A stretch of DNA of 64,000 bases from Cyclina sinensis (GCA_012932295.1 JAAONU010000001.1:42332780-42396779), one strand, 5' to 3'; positions 46,651 through 57,900 are shown, numbered from the stretch's first letter. The notes: generated by a model not told the origin, from the letters alone. Made by a program: numbers and translations.

Positions 46651-46669
46651 TAGATAGATAGATAGATAG
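46651..46669. repeat. (GATA)n microsatellite
   Basis: TAGATAGATAGATAGATAGA in the first coding intron. Confidence 0.9.
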
Positions 46670-46754
46670 AACTGGTCTAAACCAGTCAAATGTGACACTA
46701 GATCTATTGATCGTTTTAAAAAATGTTTTAATTTTTATATATTTTTTATTACAG

Positions 46755-46825
46755 TCAAAAGACAATTCCTCCTAATCTTCCATCAAAACATCATTTTGAA
46801 GTAACTAGAACACAGAAAACAAGAA
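46755..46825 (+). CDS. exon 2 of the 70-residue basic protein
   Basis: TATTTTTTATTACAG precedes and GTAAGTAAC follows 71 bases. Only the frame set by exon 1 (phase 2 in, phase 1 out) stays open among those tested: Ser from the split codon, then QKTIPPNLPSKHHFEVTRTQ and KTR. There is no ATG in this exon, so it needs exon 1. No known domain is recognised. The peptide is polar and basic and looks unstructured. Confidence 0.6.
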
Positions 46826-46920
46826 GTAAGTAACATGCTGAATGCTTTAGAATGGCAAAAAAGCATTTACATACCTTTTTTAGAATGTTCAGAATCTGTT
46901 GGGTCTTCTTACAAATTTTG

Positions 46921-48700
46921 CATGAGGGAAACAGTTCCAACAGGAACAGGTGCTGAGGTGCAGGCTCAGTACTCCAACAAGTACAAATAATAATAGAGCA
47001 GCAATATGTTCAGGTAAGTTATCAGGAGCTGCTACTGCAACAATTATGCTTCTAATCCTAGAACCAAATGACCCATGGAGCAGGGTTAATTTTTAACCCA
47101 GAATTTGTACAGACTTCATTGATAAAGCAGGCCCGACGTCACGATTTTGTGATTGGTGCGGCCAATTTGGTTGGTTTTAGCCAGAATCTAGGGGGGTACG
47201 GGGGCATGCTCCCCCGGAAAATTTTTTTTATTCTAGGATGCTCTCAGGGGAGTTTTCCCGTATATTTGGCACAGTTTACAGCCTGTCGCTAGTACATGTT
47301 ATAGTTATATGTAAGCGATTTTTTACAGATTTGTGCGTCGTAAGTTTTAAGTGTGAAATTTAAGGTTCGCATAACGGACGGACAGGTGTACAAATGAGTC
47401 TCATATGACCAAAAATAAAGACCGTTTGAAGTGAAAAAGAACCATTTTTCATTGACGCGCCTATAGAAAAACACAAACATTTAGTGTGTATAACGCAAAT
47501 GACGTCACGTCAAAATATATGCACGGCCGTGCAATACCATTTTTACGGAGTCGCAAAAACGGCACGGATATGTGATAAAAATATGACTTTTGAACGGTTG
47601 CCGTATACAATCAATAAAATGTTATCAAGTTCTCTGAGAATTCAGGCATACTAGTTTAAGATATTCATAATGTATATTGCAAATCTCATGCACTGTTTTG
47701 TTTTTTTTTTTGTTTTTTTTTTTGTTATATCATAATATATATAACATTGATGAAAAAATGTACTCACCAAATGTTCGTTTTGAAAACGAAAATGATTTTG
47801 GTTGATTTGGTTCCGATGGAATTGTGTCACACATCATGATATTTTACTATCTTAAACTATTCATATTAAGATACTTGTATGTGAACAGAAGTAAAATTTA
47901 AAGAATTTTGATGTAATATTTTGAATAAACATAAACTGTCTGGAGCCACGTCGATGCCAATTAAGATAACTTCACACTTGTCTTCGTAGTACCCCTACAT
48001 ATACCTGGTCAATTAACAGTGTCCAGTTGTTTCGCGTCATGTTTGTATATAACCGCGCATTGCATAAGGGGCCAGTTAAGTGTCAAATTGCTAATCAGCG
48101 ATGCGTGTTTTTTTTGTTGTTGTTTTTTTGTTTTTGTTTTTTTTTTACCTCATTTTTGGCCAAAATATTGGTCCGGCCAAAGCCGGACCGGCCAGACCAT
48201 CGACGACGGCCTTGTAAAGGTGCTCTAGCCGATGCTCCTCAGTTTATGTCTTTCTTACAAGATTTTAGAAGTTTTTCGTCTATAAGTCTACGTGAAATGA
48301 AGTGACCCCTAAGGTGGGGCCAATTCATAATATTAACAAATTCTTAGGAAAATGAAATCAAAAATAGTCACCAGTGGCACTGTACTGATAATATATTGCT
48401 TTAGTACAGTTCATTGAATAAACATATAGTCTAACTAGTTCCTTTCCTTTCATAAAGCTTGACACTCTCATCATTGAGGTTGTGTGTTGGAGTGGTCATT
48501 TGATGTAATAAAGTATAATAGTAGTCTTTCTTTTAAGAACAGTTACTTTTTTGAGGTACTAACATCTGTACAGACATTTGCTTATTCATATCAGTATGTT
48601 TTCACAGTACAAATCAACATTTGCCTCAGGATTAATTTTATTATCATAGTTAATGAATGTCACACAATATGAACATTGTATAAATATCTTCGCTAGTATG
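46921..48700. other. intron 2 of the small basic gene with repeat scraps
   Basis: At 47130-47290 lies GATTGGTGCGGCCAATTTGG and GGGGGCATGCTCCCCCGGAA with a palindromic GGGGGCATGCTCCCCC. At 48171-48190 GGTCCGGCCAAAGCCGGACC is an inverted repeat. At 48240-48320 a fragment of the ~160-bp family 1 monomer is present. No exon is supported. Confidence 0.5.
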
Positions 48701-48719
48701 TCTTATTTCTATTTTGCAG

Positions 48720-48832
48720 GTCATGCTTTTTCATGCATTGACTTCTCATCTGATGTACATGTAAACTACAAAGCGTTAAATATAAACTATGATGAACACT
48801 GTGGACTAAAAAGAAAGAGTCGAAAAAGATGA
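48720..48832 (+). CDS. last coding exon of the 70-residue basic protein
   Basis: TTATTTCTATTTTGCAG precedes. Phase 1 entry joins A+GT to Ser, then HAFSCIDFSSDVHVNYKALN, INYDEHCGL and KRKSRKR before TGA at 48830-48832. The basic C-terminal KRKSRKR is a plausible nuclear localisation signal. A 3'UTR of about 250 bases follows with AATAAA at 49035 and 49066. Three exons of 29, 71 and 113 coding bases all join in frame on one strand, which is unlikely by chance. I do not recognise the protein. Confidence 0.62.
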
Positions 48833-49065
48833 AAATTAAAACTTGGAGAAAATGGTAATGCCTAGCAGGTATCCAAGGCAAAGCAGACTGCTGAGAACAC
48901 ATTCAGACTAGTGGATCATTAGAAGATGGAAAGAAAGTACCGAGTATTTACAGTAGATTTTTTTTCAAGGAGAATGGACTAAATACCTTCTTGATCAGGA
49001 CACAGAAAAAATGTGCCAAAATCAAAAGCCAGAAAATAAAAAAAGGCTTTTCATTTGAAGCAAAA

Positions 49066-49071
49066 AATAAA
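49066..49071 (+). terminator. polyadenylation signal of the small basic gene
   Basis: AATAAA in AAAAAATAAAGACTAG, about 235 bases after the stop codon; another AATAAA lies 30 bases upstream. Confidence 0.45.
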
Positions 49072-49109
49072 GACTAGAAGGAACTTCTTTTAGAACATTA
49101 AGGCAAAAC

Positions 49110-49775
49110 AAAATGTGATACATATTGTTACAACTGTGTTATTAAAATCGCTAGAATTTAGTTTAGTGTTAGAAGGTCATTATCTTTGGTGCGCAACTTA
49201 ATACAAAAAATACTGTGTGGAATCATTATACCCACTAAACAAAGTTTGCTGGGCATATAGGAGTTGCCAGGTGGTTGGTCAGGCAACTGTTGCAATTTCA
49301 TTGTCCAGAGTATAACTTGAAAACTAATGGTTTGAATTCAATGCATTTTCATACAGTGGTCAAGCACATTCAGTGATAGCTCTAGTTTAAAATATACTAT
49401 GAATAAAGTCTGAACTGTCTGAATTATGCCTGGATTGTTCCAATTTTAGGACATTTTCAGCATCTCGGCCATTATTCAGAAAAAAATCTGAATCAAAAGT
49501 CTGATTTTTAACTGTGTTGTCAGACATGATTCAGAAATACAATAGAAGGCTGATTTTTTTTTCTGAATTTGGAGAACAGACAAAATTCAGCTTTTGCAGT
49601 TATAGGATAGCAATATTCTGACACAAACAAACAAAAAATTACATTATCATATTAGGTGGATCTGATTCAAAACGTTTTTTAAAACTAAATTCAGTAATTA
49701 TTTACTAAACAATTATTTCATTGCCATGAACAAGGTTTTAATTTTGTGGATATGTAATTTAGCACCATAACACAA
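49110..49775. other. gene-free stretch after the small basic gene
   Basis: No exon is supported. 49250-49380 (AAACTAATGGTTTGAATTCA, CAGTGGTCAAGCACATTCAG) resembles family 3 monomers in the reverse sense. The rest is AT-rich. Confidence 0.4.
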
Positions 49776-50100
49776 GGTTTCAACGTGTCCTATGAAACAT
49801 GTGTGACCATGGTAATAACAGGACTATGAAACATGATTAATCCTGGTCTTAAGATCATGGTCAAACCATGCTTGACCATGGTACTAGGGCGGCAATAAAC
49901 CATGTGGCCTGTGAAACATGTTTGACCATGGATAATTTTGATGACCTTGGAACAAGATGAACCATGGTCGCTAGGGCAGCAATAAACCACGGCATGAAAC
50001 ATGGTTGACCATGGATAAAACATGGTCATTTGGTGGTAAACCATGGTCTGAGAAACATGTATAACCTTGTTTAAAACCTGGTCAACCATGTTTTGACTGT
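49776..50100. repeat. ACCATGGT-based palindromic short repeat
   Basis: About 12 copies of CCATGGTC or GACCATGG at uneven 15-40-base spacing with GAAACATG and AATAAACCA between. Same style as the CCATATGG array at 24455-24650. Confidence 0.75.
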
Positions 50101-50114
50101 GTTCATTTCACTGG

Positions 50115-51465
50115 GGTAACAAGTTTTTTCCTATTTTTGGGCTCTGTGACCTAGTTTTTGATTTCAGATGACCCATATTCAAATTTAACCTAGAAATCAT
50201 TGAAACAACCTTTCTGACAGATTCCAGGTTATTTGGACTGAAAATGTTACCTCTAGAGTGTTAAAAGGTTTTTCCATATTTGGGCTCTGTGACCTAGTTT
50301 TTGACCCCAGATGACCCAATTTTGAACTTGAGCTAAAAATCATTAAAACAACCTTTCTAACAAATTTCCGGGATATTTTGACTGAAAATGTAACCTCTAG
50401 AGTGTTAACGAGGATTTTCTATTTTTGGGCTCTGTGACCTAGTTTTTGAACCAAGATGACCCATATTCAAACTTGAGCTAGAAATCATATAAACAACCTG
50501 TCTGACAAATTTCCAGATTATTTGGACTGAAAATGTTACTTTTCCTTCTACAAGAAGATTTTCAAAGTTTAATCACTATATAAGCCTATGTAAAACCAAT
50601 GACCCCGGGGTGGGGCCAAATTTGACCCCAGGGGTATAATTTGAACAAACTTGGTAGAGGTCCACTAGACAATGCTATATACCAAATCTTAAGGCTCAGG
50701 GCCTTGTGGTTTCAGACAAGAAGATTTTCGAAGTTTTTCCTATATAAGCCTATGTAAAACCAATGACCCCCAAGGAGGGACCAAATTTGACCCCAGGGGC
50801 ATAATTTGAACAAACTTGGTAGAGGTCCACTAGACAATGCTACATACCAAATATCTAAGCTCTATGCTTTATGGTTTCTGACAAGAAGATTTTTAAAGTT
50901 TTTCTTATATAACTCCATGTAAAACAAGTTACCCCTGGGGCGGGGCCATTTTTGACCCAGAGGCCATGATTTGAACAAACTTGGTAGAGGTCCACTAGAC
51001 AATGCAGCACACCAAATATCTTAGCTCTACGCCTTACGGTTTCTGACAAGAAGATTTTTAAAGTTTTTCCTATATAACTCTATGTAAAACAAGTTACCCC
51101 TGGGACGGGCCCATTTTTGACCCCAGGATCATAATTTGAACAAACTTGGTAGAGGTCCACTACATGATGCTTTATACCAAATATCAAAGCTCCAGGCCTT
51201 GTGGTTTCTGACAAGAAGATTTTTAAAGATCCAACTTTTAAAATCTGTTTTTAGCTCCTGTGACCCAGAAATGCAATGGACCGGAACCATTTGAACAAAC
51301 TTGGTAGAGCTTCATGCAAGGAACATTCTAGGCAAGTTTCATTAAATTTTGCCCTGTGGTTTCAGAGGAGATGTCGTTTGAATGAATTGTGGACGGACGG
51401 ACGGACGGACGCCGGACAATCAAGGATCCTAAAAGCTCACATGAGCATGCTCAGGTGAGCTAAAA
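50115..51465 (+). repeat. family 1 element joining two monomer types
   Basis: 50115-50540 are 2.5 monomers of the 1b type (CTGTGACCTAGTTTTTGA). At 50555 the array changes to the ~160-bp type (TTTGAACAAACTTGGTAGAG) for about four units. The tail is GGACGGACGGACGGACGCCG and the hairpin GCTCACATGAGCATGCTCAG, then GTGAGCTAAAA. The head is missing. Confidence 0.8.
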
Positions 51466-52919
51466 ACTTGGTAAAGGTCCACTAGACAATGCTGCAAACC
51501 AAATATCTAAACTCTAGGCCTTGTGGTTTCTGACAAGAAGATTTTTAAAACTTTTCATATATAACTCTATGTAAAACATGTGACCCCTGGGGCCGGGCCT
51601 TTTTTAACCCAGGGGCTATGATTTGAACAAACTTGGTAGAGGTCTAGTAGACAATGCTGCAAACCAAATATCTTAACTCTAGGCCTTGTGGTATCTAAAA
51701 AGAAGATTTTTAAAGTTTTTCCTATAAAACTCTATGTAAAATATGTGACCTCTGGGGCGGGGCCATTTCTGACCCAGGGGCCATCATTTGAACAAACTTG
51801 GTAAAGGTCCTCTTGACAGTGCTACATACAAAATATCTAAGCTCTATGCCTTTTGGTTTCTGATGTGAAGACTTTATATGTTTTTCCTGTATAACTCTAT
51901 GTAAAACATGTGACCCCTGGGGCGGGGCCATTTTTTAACCCAGGAGCCATGATTTGAACAAACTTGGTAAAGGTCCACCAAACAATGCTGCACACCAAAT
52001 ATCTAAACTCTAGGCCTTGTGGTTTCTGACAAGAAGATTTTCAAGTTTTCCCTATATAAATCTATGTAAAATCAACTGACCCCTGGGAAGGGGTCAGTTT
52101 TGACCCAAGGGTCATGATTTGAATAAACTTGGTAGAGGTCCACTAGATGATGCTGCACTCCAAATATCTAAACTCTAGGCCTTGCGGTTTCTGACAAGAA
52201 GATTTTCCTATATAACTCTATTTAAAACATGTGACCCCTGGGGCGGGGCCACTTTTGACCCAGGAGCCATGATTTGAACAAACTTGGTAAAGGTCCACTG
52301 GACAATGCTGCACACCAAATATCTAAACTGTAGGCCTGGTGGTTTCTGACAAGAAGATTTTTTTAAGTTTTTCCTATATAACTCTATGTAAAACATGTGA
52401 CCCCTGGGGCGGGGCCATTTTTGACCCAGGAGCCATGATTTGAAAAAACTTGGTAAAGGTTCACTGGACAATGCTGCACACCAAATATCTAAACTCTAGG
52501 CCTTGCGGTTTCTGACAAGAAGATTTTTCCTATATAAATCTATGTAAAATCAACTGACCCCTGGGGTGGGGTCAGTTTTGACCCCAGAGTCATAATTTGA
52601 ACAAACTTGGTAGAGGTCCACTACATGATGCTTCATACCAAATATCTAAGCTCCAGGTCTTTGGGTTTCGGAGAAGAAGATTTTTAAAGATCCAACTTTT
52701 AAAATCTAATTTTAGCTCCAGTGAACCAGAAATGCAATTGACGAGAACCATTTGAACAACCTTGGTAGAGCTTCATGCAAAGAACATCCCAGGCGAGTTT
52801 CATTTAATTTGGCCCTTTGGTTTCAGAGGAGATGTCATTTGAATGAAAAGTTGACGACGGACGGACGGACGACGGACAAAGACTGATCAGAAAAACTCAC
52901 CCTGAGCAGGTGAGCTAAA
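51466..52919 (+). repeat. family 1 element without head
   Basis: It begins mid-monomer (CTTGGTAAAGGTCCACTAGA) directly after the previous tail. About nine ~160-bp monomers follow, then GACGACGGACGGACGGACGA, and a shortened hairpin CTCACCCTGAGCAGGTGAG, then CTAAA. The tail matches 1-105 closely. Confidence 0.8.
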
Positions 52920-53423
52920 CACAAGAAAGTAGGTCAATGAGTCCCTTGGGGAATGGCCAACTTTGACCCCAAGGCTTTAATTTAAACAATCTTGATATAG
53001 GTCCACCAGACAATGTTTCACGTCAAATATTTAAGCTCTAGCTTTCTTGGTTTCAGAGATCACTTTTTTTTTATATGTATATAAAAAAAACATGACCCCC
53101 CGCCCCCCCCCCCCCCCCCCCCCCCCCCCCCCAGGGCAGGGCCAATTTTGACCCTAGGGCCATAATTTGAACAATCATTGTAGAGGTCCACAATGTTTCA
53201 AGCCAAATATCTAAGCTTAATTTTCTTGTAAGTTTTTACTATATGTATTATGTATATAATGAAAGTCTATGGCCCCTGGCAGGCCCAATTTTTACCTGAG
53301 GGATATAATTTGAACAAACTTGGTAGAGGTTCACTAGACAATATTTCATGCCAAATATCTAAGCTCTAGCCTTTGCGGTTTTAGAGAAGAAGTTTTTTCT
53401 TTAAAGTTCTTACTATATGTATA

Positions 53424-54640
53424 CAACTCAAAATTTGATAGGGATCACTTACAGTGTTTAAGAATGTGTATATTTACTACATATGGTTGAAAGGTTACAT
53501 TTTTTGTTGTGATTCTGAGAATATGTTCATATGACAACAGTTTGGTACCAAAAAATGAGTAAGTCTGTAACCGTTAAAGCATGACAGAGGCTGAGCCGTG
53601 GGAGGGGCACGAATTTGGGATACATGTAACACAGACAGGAACTGGAACTTTTTGGAAAAATCAAGTCTGTGGCCTGAATTTTGCTTTAATATCGCGTGTA
53701 GTGTCCATTTGCTTGGATTACTGCTCTGCACCACCGTCTCATGCTGCTAATGAGTCTCTGGATGCTTTGTTGTGGGAGTCCAGCCCACTCGTCCAGAAGG
53801 GCCTGCTGTAGCCCAGGGTCCGTGGTTGGCTGGACTGGGCGAGCAGATATTGCAGTCTGCAGCATGTCCAAGGCGTGCTTTATTGGATTGAGGTTTGGAG
53901 ACCTTGCTGGCCAGTCCATTCTCTCTATGGCTGCTGCCTCCAAGTACTCGTCGGTGACCCTTGTCCTGTGAGGCCAGGCGTTGTCTTCTATTAAAATGAA
54001 CTCAGGGCCTATAGCACCAGCGTACAGACAAACATACACATCTAAGATCTCATTGACGTATCACACAGCCGTCAATGTGCCTTTTTGAACAATGTGCAGG
54101 TCCATTCTTCCCTGCATGCTAATGCCCGCCAACACTATTACCGAGCCCCCGCCATGACGGTCAGGAGTAGCAACACATACAGGAGCCAACCGCTCTTGGC
54201 AGATCTCCATACCCACACTCGCCTATCAGTGAAGTCCACACAAAATCTAGACTCGTCAGTGAACAGCACAGGACCCCAGTTATGCAGCGTCCACCTGGCG
54301 TGATCGCGGGCCCATTGAAGACGTGCCTGGATGTGGTTTCGCGTCAATGGGATTCAGATTGCTGGCCTTCTAGCCCTCATAAATGTTACCATGCACAAGC
54401 GAAGTCTGAATAACACGGATGTGTACATGAAGGTACATGCCCGCGGTGCACCACTTTTCCTTGGGTATGGCTTTTCCCGTGCATCTCCAGTGATGTACAG
54501 GTAAACAATCAAAATCTGCTGGACAGGTCGGCTTTGCCATATGAATAAACTACATGTATTAGAAAAAAACAGTTATCTTGAGGTTATCATTAAAAAGATA
54601 TTTAAGAAATAAAAAGTGATCCCTATCAAATTTTGAGTAG
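53424..54640 (-). mobile_element. Tc1/mariner transposon, inactive
   Basis: The TIRs of 27 bases (53424-53450 and 54614-54640, CTCAAAATTTGATAGGGATC core) differ at one position. TA lies at 53422-53423 and 54641-54642. The host monomer elsewhere reads CTATATGTATATAAGG, consistent with insertion at that TA. A transposase pseudogene fills most of the interior. Confidence 0.92.
53686..54500 (-). pseudogene. Tc1-type DD34E transposase, broken
   Basis: The C-terminal part (53686-54039) includes EFILIEDNAWPHRTRV and MDWPARSPNLNPIKHALDML; the upstream part includes WARDHARWTLHNWGPVLF and TDESRFCVDF. These are the three catalytic blocks of a Tc1 transposase (cut-and-paste, TA target). The second Asp (EDN) and the third acidic position are separated by 34 residues, but the third is Lys (codon 53878-53880) instead of Glu. 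In-frame TGA stops stand at 54354-54356 and 54061-54063, both where CGA would restore Arg, as expected of CpG decay, and a frameshift lies near 54190. The N-terminal helix-turn-helix part was not resolved. Confidence 0.88.
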
Positions 54641-55617
54641 TATATATAAGGAAAACTATGACCCCACCCTAATCTGGGCAGGGCCATTTTCAACCCTTGG
54701 TCTATAATTTGAACAATAATTGTAGGGGTCCTCTACACAATGTTTCAAGTGAAATATCAAAGCTTCAGCCTTTGCAGTTTTAAAGCAGATGATTTTTCAA
54801 AGATTTTACTATATGTATATCAGCAAAACCCATGACCCCCTCCCTGGGGCCGGACCAGTTTTGATCCTGTCTATGATTTGAACAATCTTTGTAAAGGCCC
54901 TCTAAACAATGTTTCATGCCAAATATCTTAGCTCTAGCCTTTGCAGCTTAAAAGAAGAACATTTTTTAAGTTTTTACTACATGTATTAAGGAAAATCTAT
55001 GACCGCCGGGGCAGAGCCAATTTTGACCCCAGGACTATAATTTGAACAAACTTGGTAGAGGTCCACTACACAAAGTTTCATGGCTAATATCTAAGCTCTA
55101 GCCTTTGTCATTTCAGAGAAGAAGATTTTTTTAAGTTTATACATATAAGGAAAACTATGACCCCCCCCCACCCCGAGGTGGGGCTAATTTTGATACTAGA
55201 GACAAAATTTGAACAACTTTGATAGAGGTCCACTAGACAATATTTTGTGCTAAATATCTGAGCTCTAGCCTTTGTAGTTTCTGACAAAAAGACTTTTACT
55301 TTATACATGTAAGGAAAACCTATGACCCCCCCCTCCCCCCGGGGCGGGGCCAATTCTGACACTATAGGGGCATAATTGAAAAAATTTGGTAGAGGACCTA
55401 TAGATGATGCCATATACCAAATATCAAAGCTCTGGGCCTTGTACTTTCTGACAAGAAGATTTTATTAATTTGCATTTTTGAAACTTCTTTCTTCACCCTG
55501 TGACCTACTTATGCAACAGACCAGAACCATTTGAACAATTCTGAAAGAGGACCAACCAAGGATCATTCCTGAGAAGTTTGGTTAATGTGCAGTCAGTGGT
55601 TTTAGAGGAGATGTTGT

Positions 55618-57046
55618 TTTTAGCTCACCTGTCACGTAGTGACAGAGTGAGCTTTTCTGATCACCTTTTGTCCGTCGTCCGTCGGTCCGTCCACAATTAG
55701 TTCGTTAACACTCTAGTGGTCACATTTTTGCCTCAATTGTCATGAAACTTGGTCAGGATGTTTGTCTCATTAATATCTCGGACGAGTTCGAACGTGGGTT
55801 ATCAGGGTTGGAAAACTAGGTCACAGAGCCCAAATATAGAAAAACCTTGTTAACACTCTAGAGGCTACTTTTTCAGTCCAAATATCCTGAAAATTTGTCA
55901 GAAAGGATCTATCAATGATTTCTAGCTCAGGTTCAAATATGGGTCATCTGGGTTCAAAAACTAGGTCACGGAGCCCAAAAATAGAAAAATCTTGTTAACT
56001 CTCTAGAGGTTACATTTTCAGCCCAAATAATCTGGAAATTTGTCAGAAAGGTTGCTTTGACGATTTCTAGGTCAAGTTCAAATATGGGTCATCTGGGGTC
56101 AAAACTAGGTCACAGAGCCTAAATATTGAAAAACCTTGTTAACACTCTAGAGGTAACATTTTTAGACCAAATAATCTGGAAATTAGTCAGGAAGGTTGCT
56201 TCTATGATTTCTAGCTCAAGTTCAAATATGGGTCATCTGGGTTCAAAAACTAGGTCACAGAGCCCAAAAATAGAAAAACTTTGTTAACACTCTAGAGGTT
56301 ACATTTTCAGCCCAAATAATCTGGAAATTTGTCAGAAAGGTTGCTTTGACGATTTCTAGCTCAAGTTGGAGTATGGGTCATCTCGGGTCAAAAACTAGGT
56401 CACAGAGCCCAAATATGGAAAGACCTTGTTAACACTCTAGAGGTAACATTTTAATTCCAAATAACCTAGGAATTTGTTGGAAAGCTTAATTCTATGGTTT
56501 CTAGCTCAGGTTTGAATATGGGTCATCTGGAGTCGAAAACTAGGCCACAGAGCCCAAATATCGAAAAACTTTGTAAACACTTTTGAGGCTACATTTTCAG
56601 TCCAAATGTCCTGGAAATTTGTCAGAAAGGTTGTTTTGATGATTTGTAGCTCAAGTTTGGATATGGGTTATCTGGGGTCAAAAACTAGGTCACAGAGCCT
56701 AAATATCGAAACACCTTGTTAACACTCTAGAGGCTACTTTTTCAGTCCAAATATCCTGGAAATTTGTCAGAGATTGTTTCAATAATTTCTAGCTCAAGTT
56801 CAAATATGGGACATCTAGGTTAAAAGACTAGGTCATAGAGCCCAAATATGGAAAAACCTTGGTAACACTCTAGAGGTAACAATTTCAGTACAAATAACCT
56901 TGAAATTTGTCAAAGAGATTGTTTCAATAATTTCTAGGTCAAGTTTGAATATGGGTCATCTGGGGTCAATTAACCAGGTAAATAGCAATTTGTTAAAAGC
57001 AGTCATTGTCAGGTGAGCGATACAGGGCCATCATGGCCCTCTTGTT
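55618..57046 (-). mobile_element. complete family 1b element, reverse orientation
   Basis: Read on the minus strand it starts AACAAGAGGGCCATGATGGC (57046) and carries about eight ~170-bp monomers (TCTGTGACCTAGTTTTTGA, TCTGACAAATTTCCAGG). It ends with GGACCGACGGACGACGGACA and a hairpin with arms CTGTCAC/GTGACAG, then CTAAAA. Its reversed orientation and position within the tail of another element mark it as an independent later insertion. Confidence 0.85.
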
Positions 57047-57120
57047 AAGAATTTGTGGACGACGCATGACACATGAAGACGGACGCTGGACACAGGGAGA
57101 TCACAAAAGCTCACCATGAG

Positions 57121-57338
57121 TTACATAATGCTTAAACACTTGGATAGTATTGGATACAGTAATTGGGTATCTACTTTAAGATTAAACTTATTTCGTAATG
57201 GTTTTAGTTATATTTGGGAAAAACAATCAATGGATAATCCTAAATTATTTATAAGTCAGTATGTTAACAGGCTCAGAGATCAGTATTTGCAGCTTTAGAG
57301 CGACGAGGTAAACAACAATAGAAAGTTAGTTTAATTGA
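57121..57338 (+). pseudogene. LINE reverse-transcriptase C-terminal fragment
   Basis: The plus frame from 57116 reads SYIMLKHLDSIGYSNWVSTL, then NLFRNGFSYIWEKQSMDN and SQYVNRLRDQYLQL before TAG at 57298-57300. The pattern (LRxNGFxYxWExQ, then RLRDxYxQ-W) is that of the region after the catalytic domain in mollusc non-LTR pol proteins. The TAG stands where Trp is expected and the frame continues SDEVNNNRKLV after it, so it is a nonsense change. Confidence 0.68.
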
Positions 57339-57342
57339 ATTA

Positions 57343-57605
57343 ACATGCCTGTAATTTTTTCCAAGATTAAAGGGTCATCATTCTTAAAGACTGAGTAACC
57401 TGAGCCATTTTTAAACTATCTTGAAATGAATTTGTATTAATTATATTATTGACTGTATTAGAAATTCCTTTACAAATTATGCTTGCCAAACATTTTACAA
57501 GTTTTTGTGGTATATTATCATATCCTGTTGCTTTCTTGGGGTTTACAGATTTTAGGTGTTTCTCAATGGTCTCAGGTGTTAGAGTTGAGAATTAAGGTTG
57601 TACAT
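57343..57605 (-). pseudogene. LINE reverse-transcriptase N-terminal fragment
   Basis: The minus frame gives TPETIEKHLKSVNPKKATGY, then DNIPQKLVKCLASII and FQDSLKMAQVT. NPKKATGxDxIPxK is motif 0/1 of non-LTR reverse transcriptases, upstream of the catalytic blocks. A frameshift at about 57385 shifts FKNDDP and the following residues into another frame. The piece abuts the plus-strand C-terminal fragment at 57121-57338 head to head. Confidence 0.75.
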
Positions 57606-57644
57606 CGCTATTGTTTTGTTTAATTAATTTAATACTAGGATGTG

Positions 57645-57900
57645 TGGATGGCTGCATTTTCTGTCCAAATATGATGAAAATTTGTCTAAATATTTGTATT
57701 GGTGACAACTTAGACAAGATCAATACTGGTTATACTGGGTCAGAAACTAGGTCAGGGGACCAAAACACAGATTAACCTTGTTAACATTTTAGAGGCTACA
57801 TTTCCTTTCTAAATGTCATAAAAATTTGTCAGAATATTTGTCTTAATGATATCTGGGTCAGCTTTAATAACACATATTAAATTTTACCCATGATAGAATG
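57645..57900 (-). repeat. decayed family 1b monomers
   Basis: About 1.5 units in reverse orientation (CCAAATATGATGAAAATTTG, CTTGTTAACATTTTAGAGGC). Confidence 0.65.

Larger units (their letters stand above)
52920..57120 (+). repeat. family 1-like element split by Tc1 and by a reversed family 1b copy
   Basis: Monomers at 52940-53423 and 54641-55617 (CTAGACAATGTTTCATGCC, AATATCTAAGCTCTAGCC) with C runs (53095-53132). The tail at 57047-57120 (TTTGTGGACGACGCATGACA, GATCACAAAAGCTCACCATG) is cut off from its body by the insertion at 55618-57046. Rejoined, the monomer and tail read through as in 29700-29790. Confidence 0.75.
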
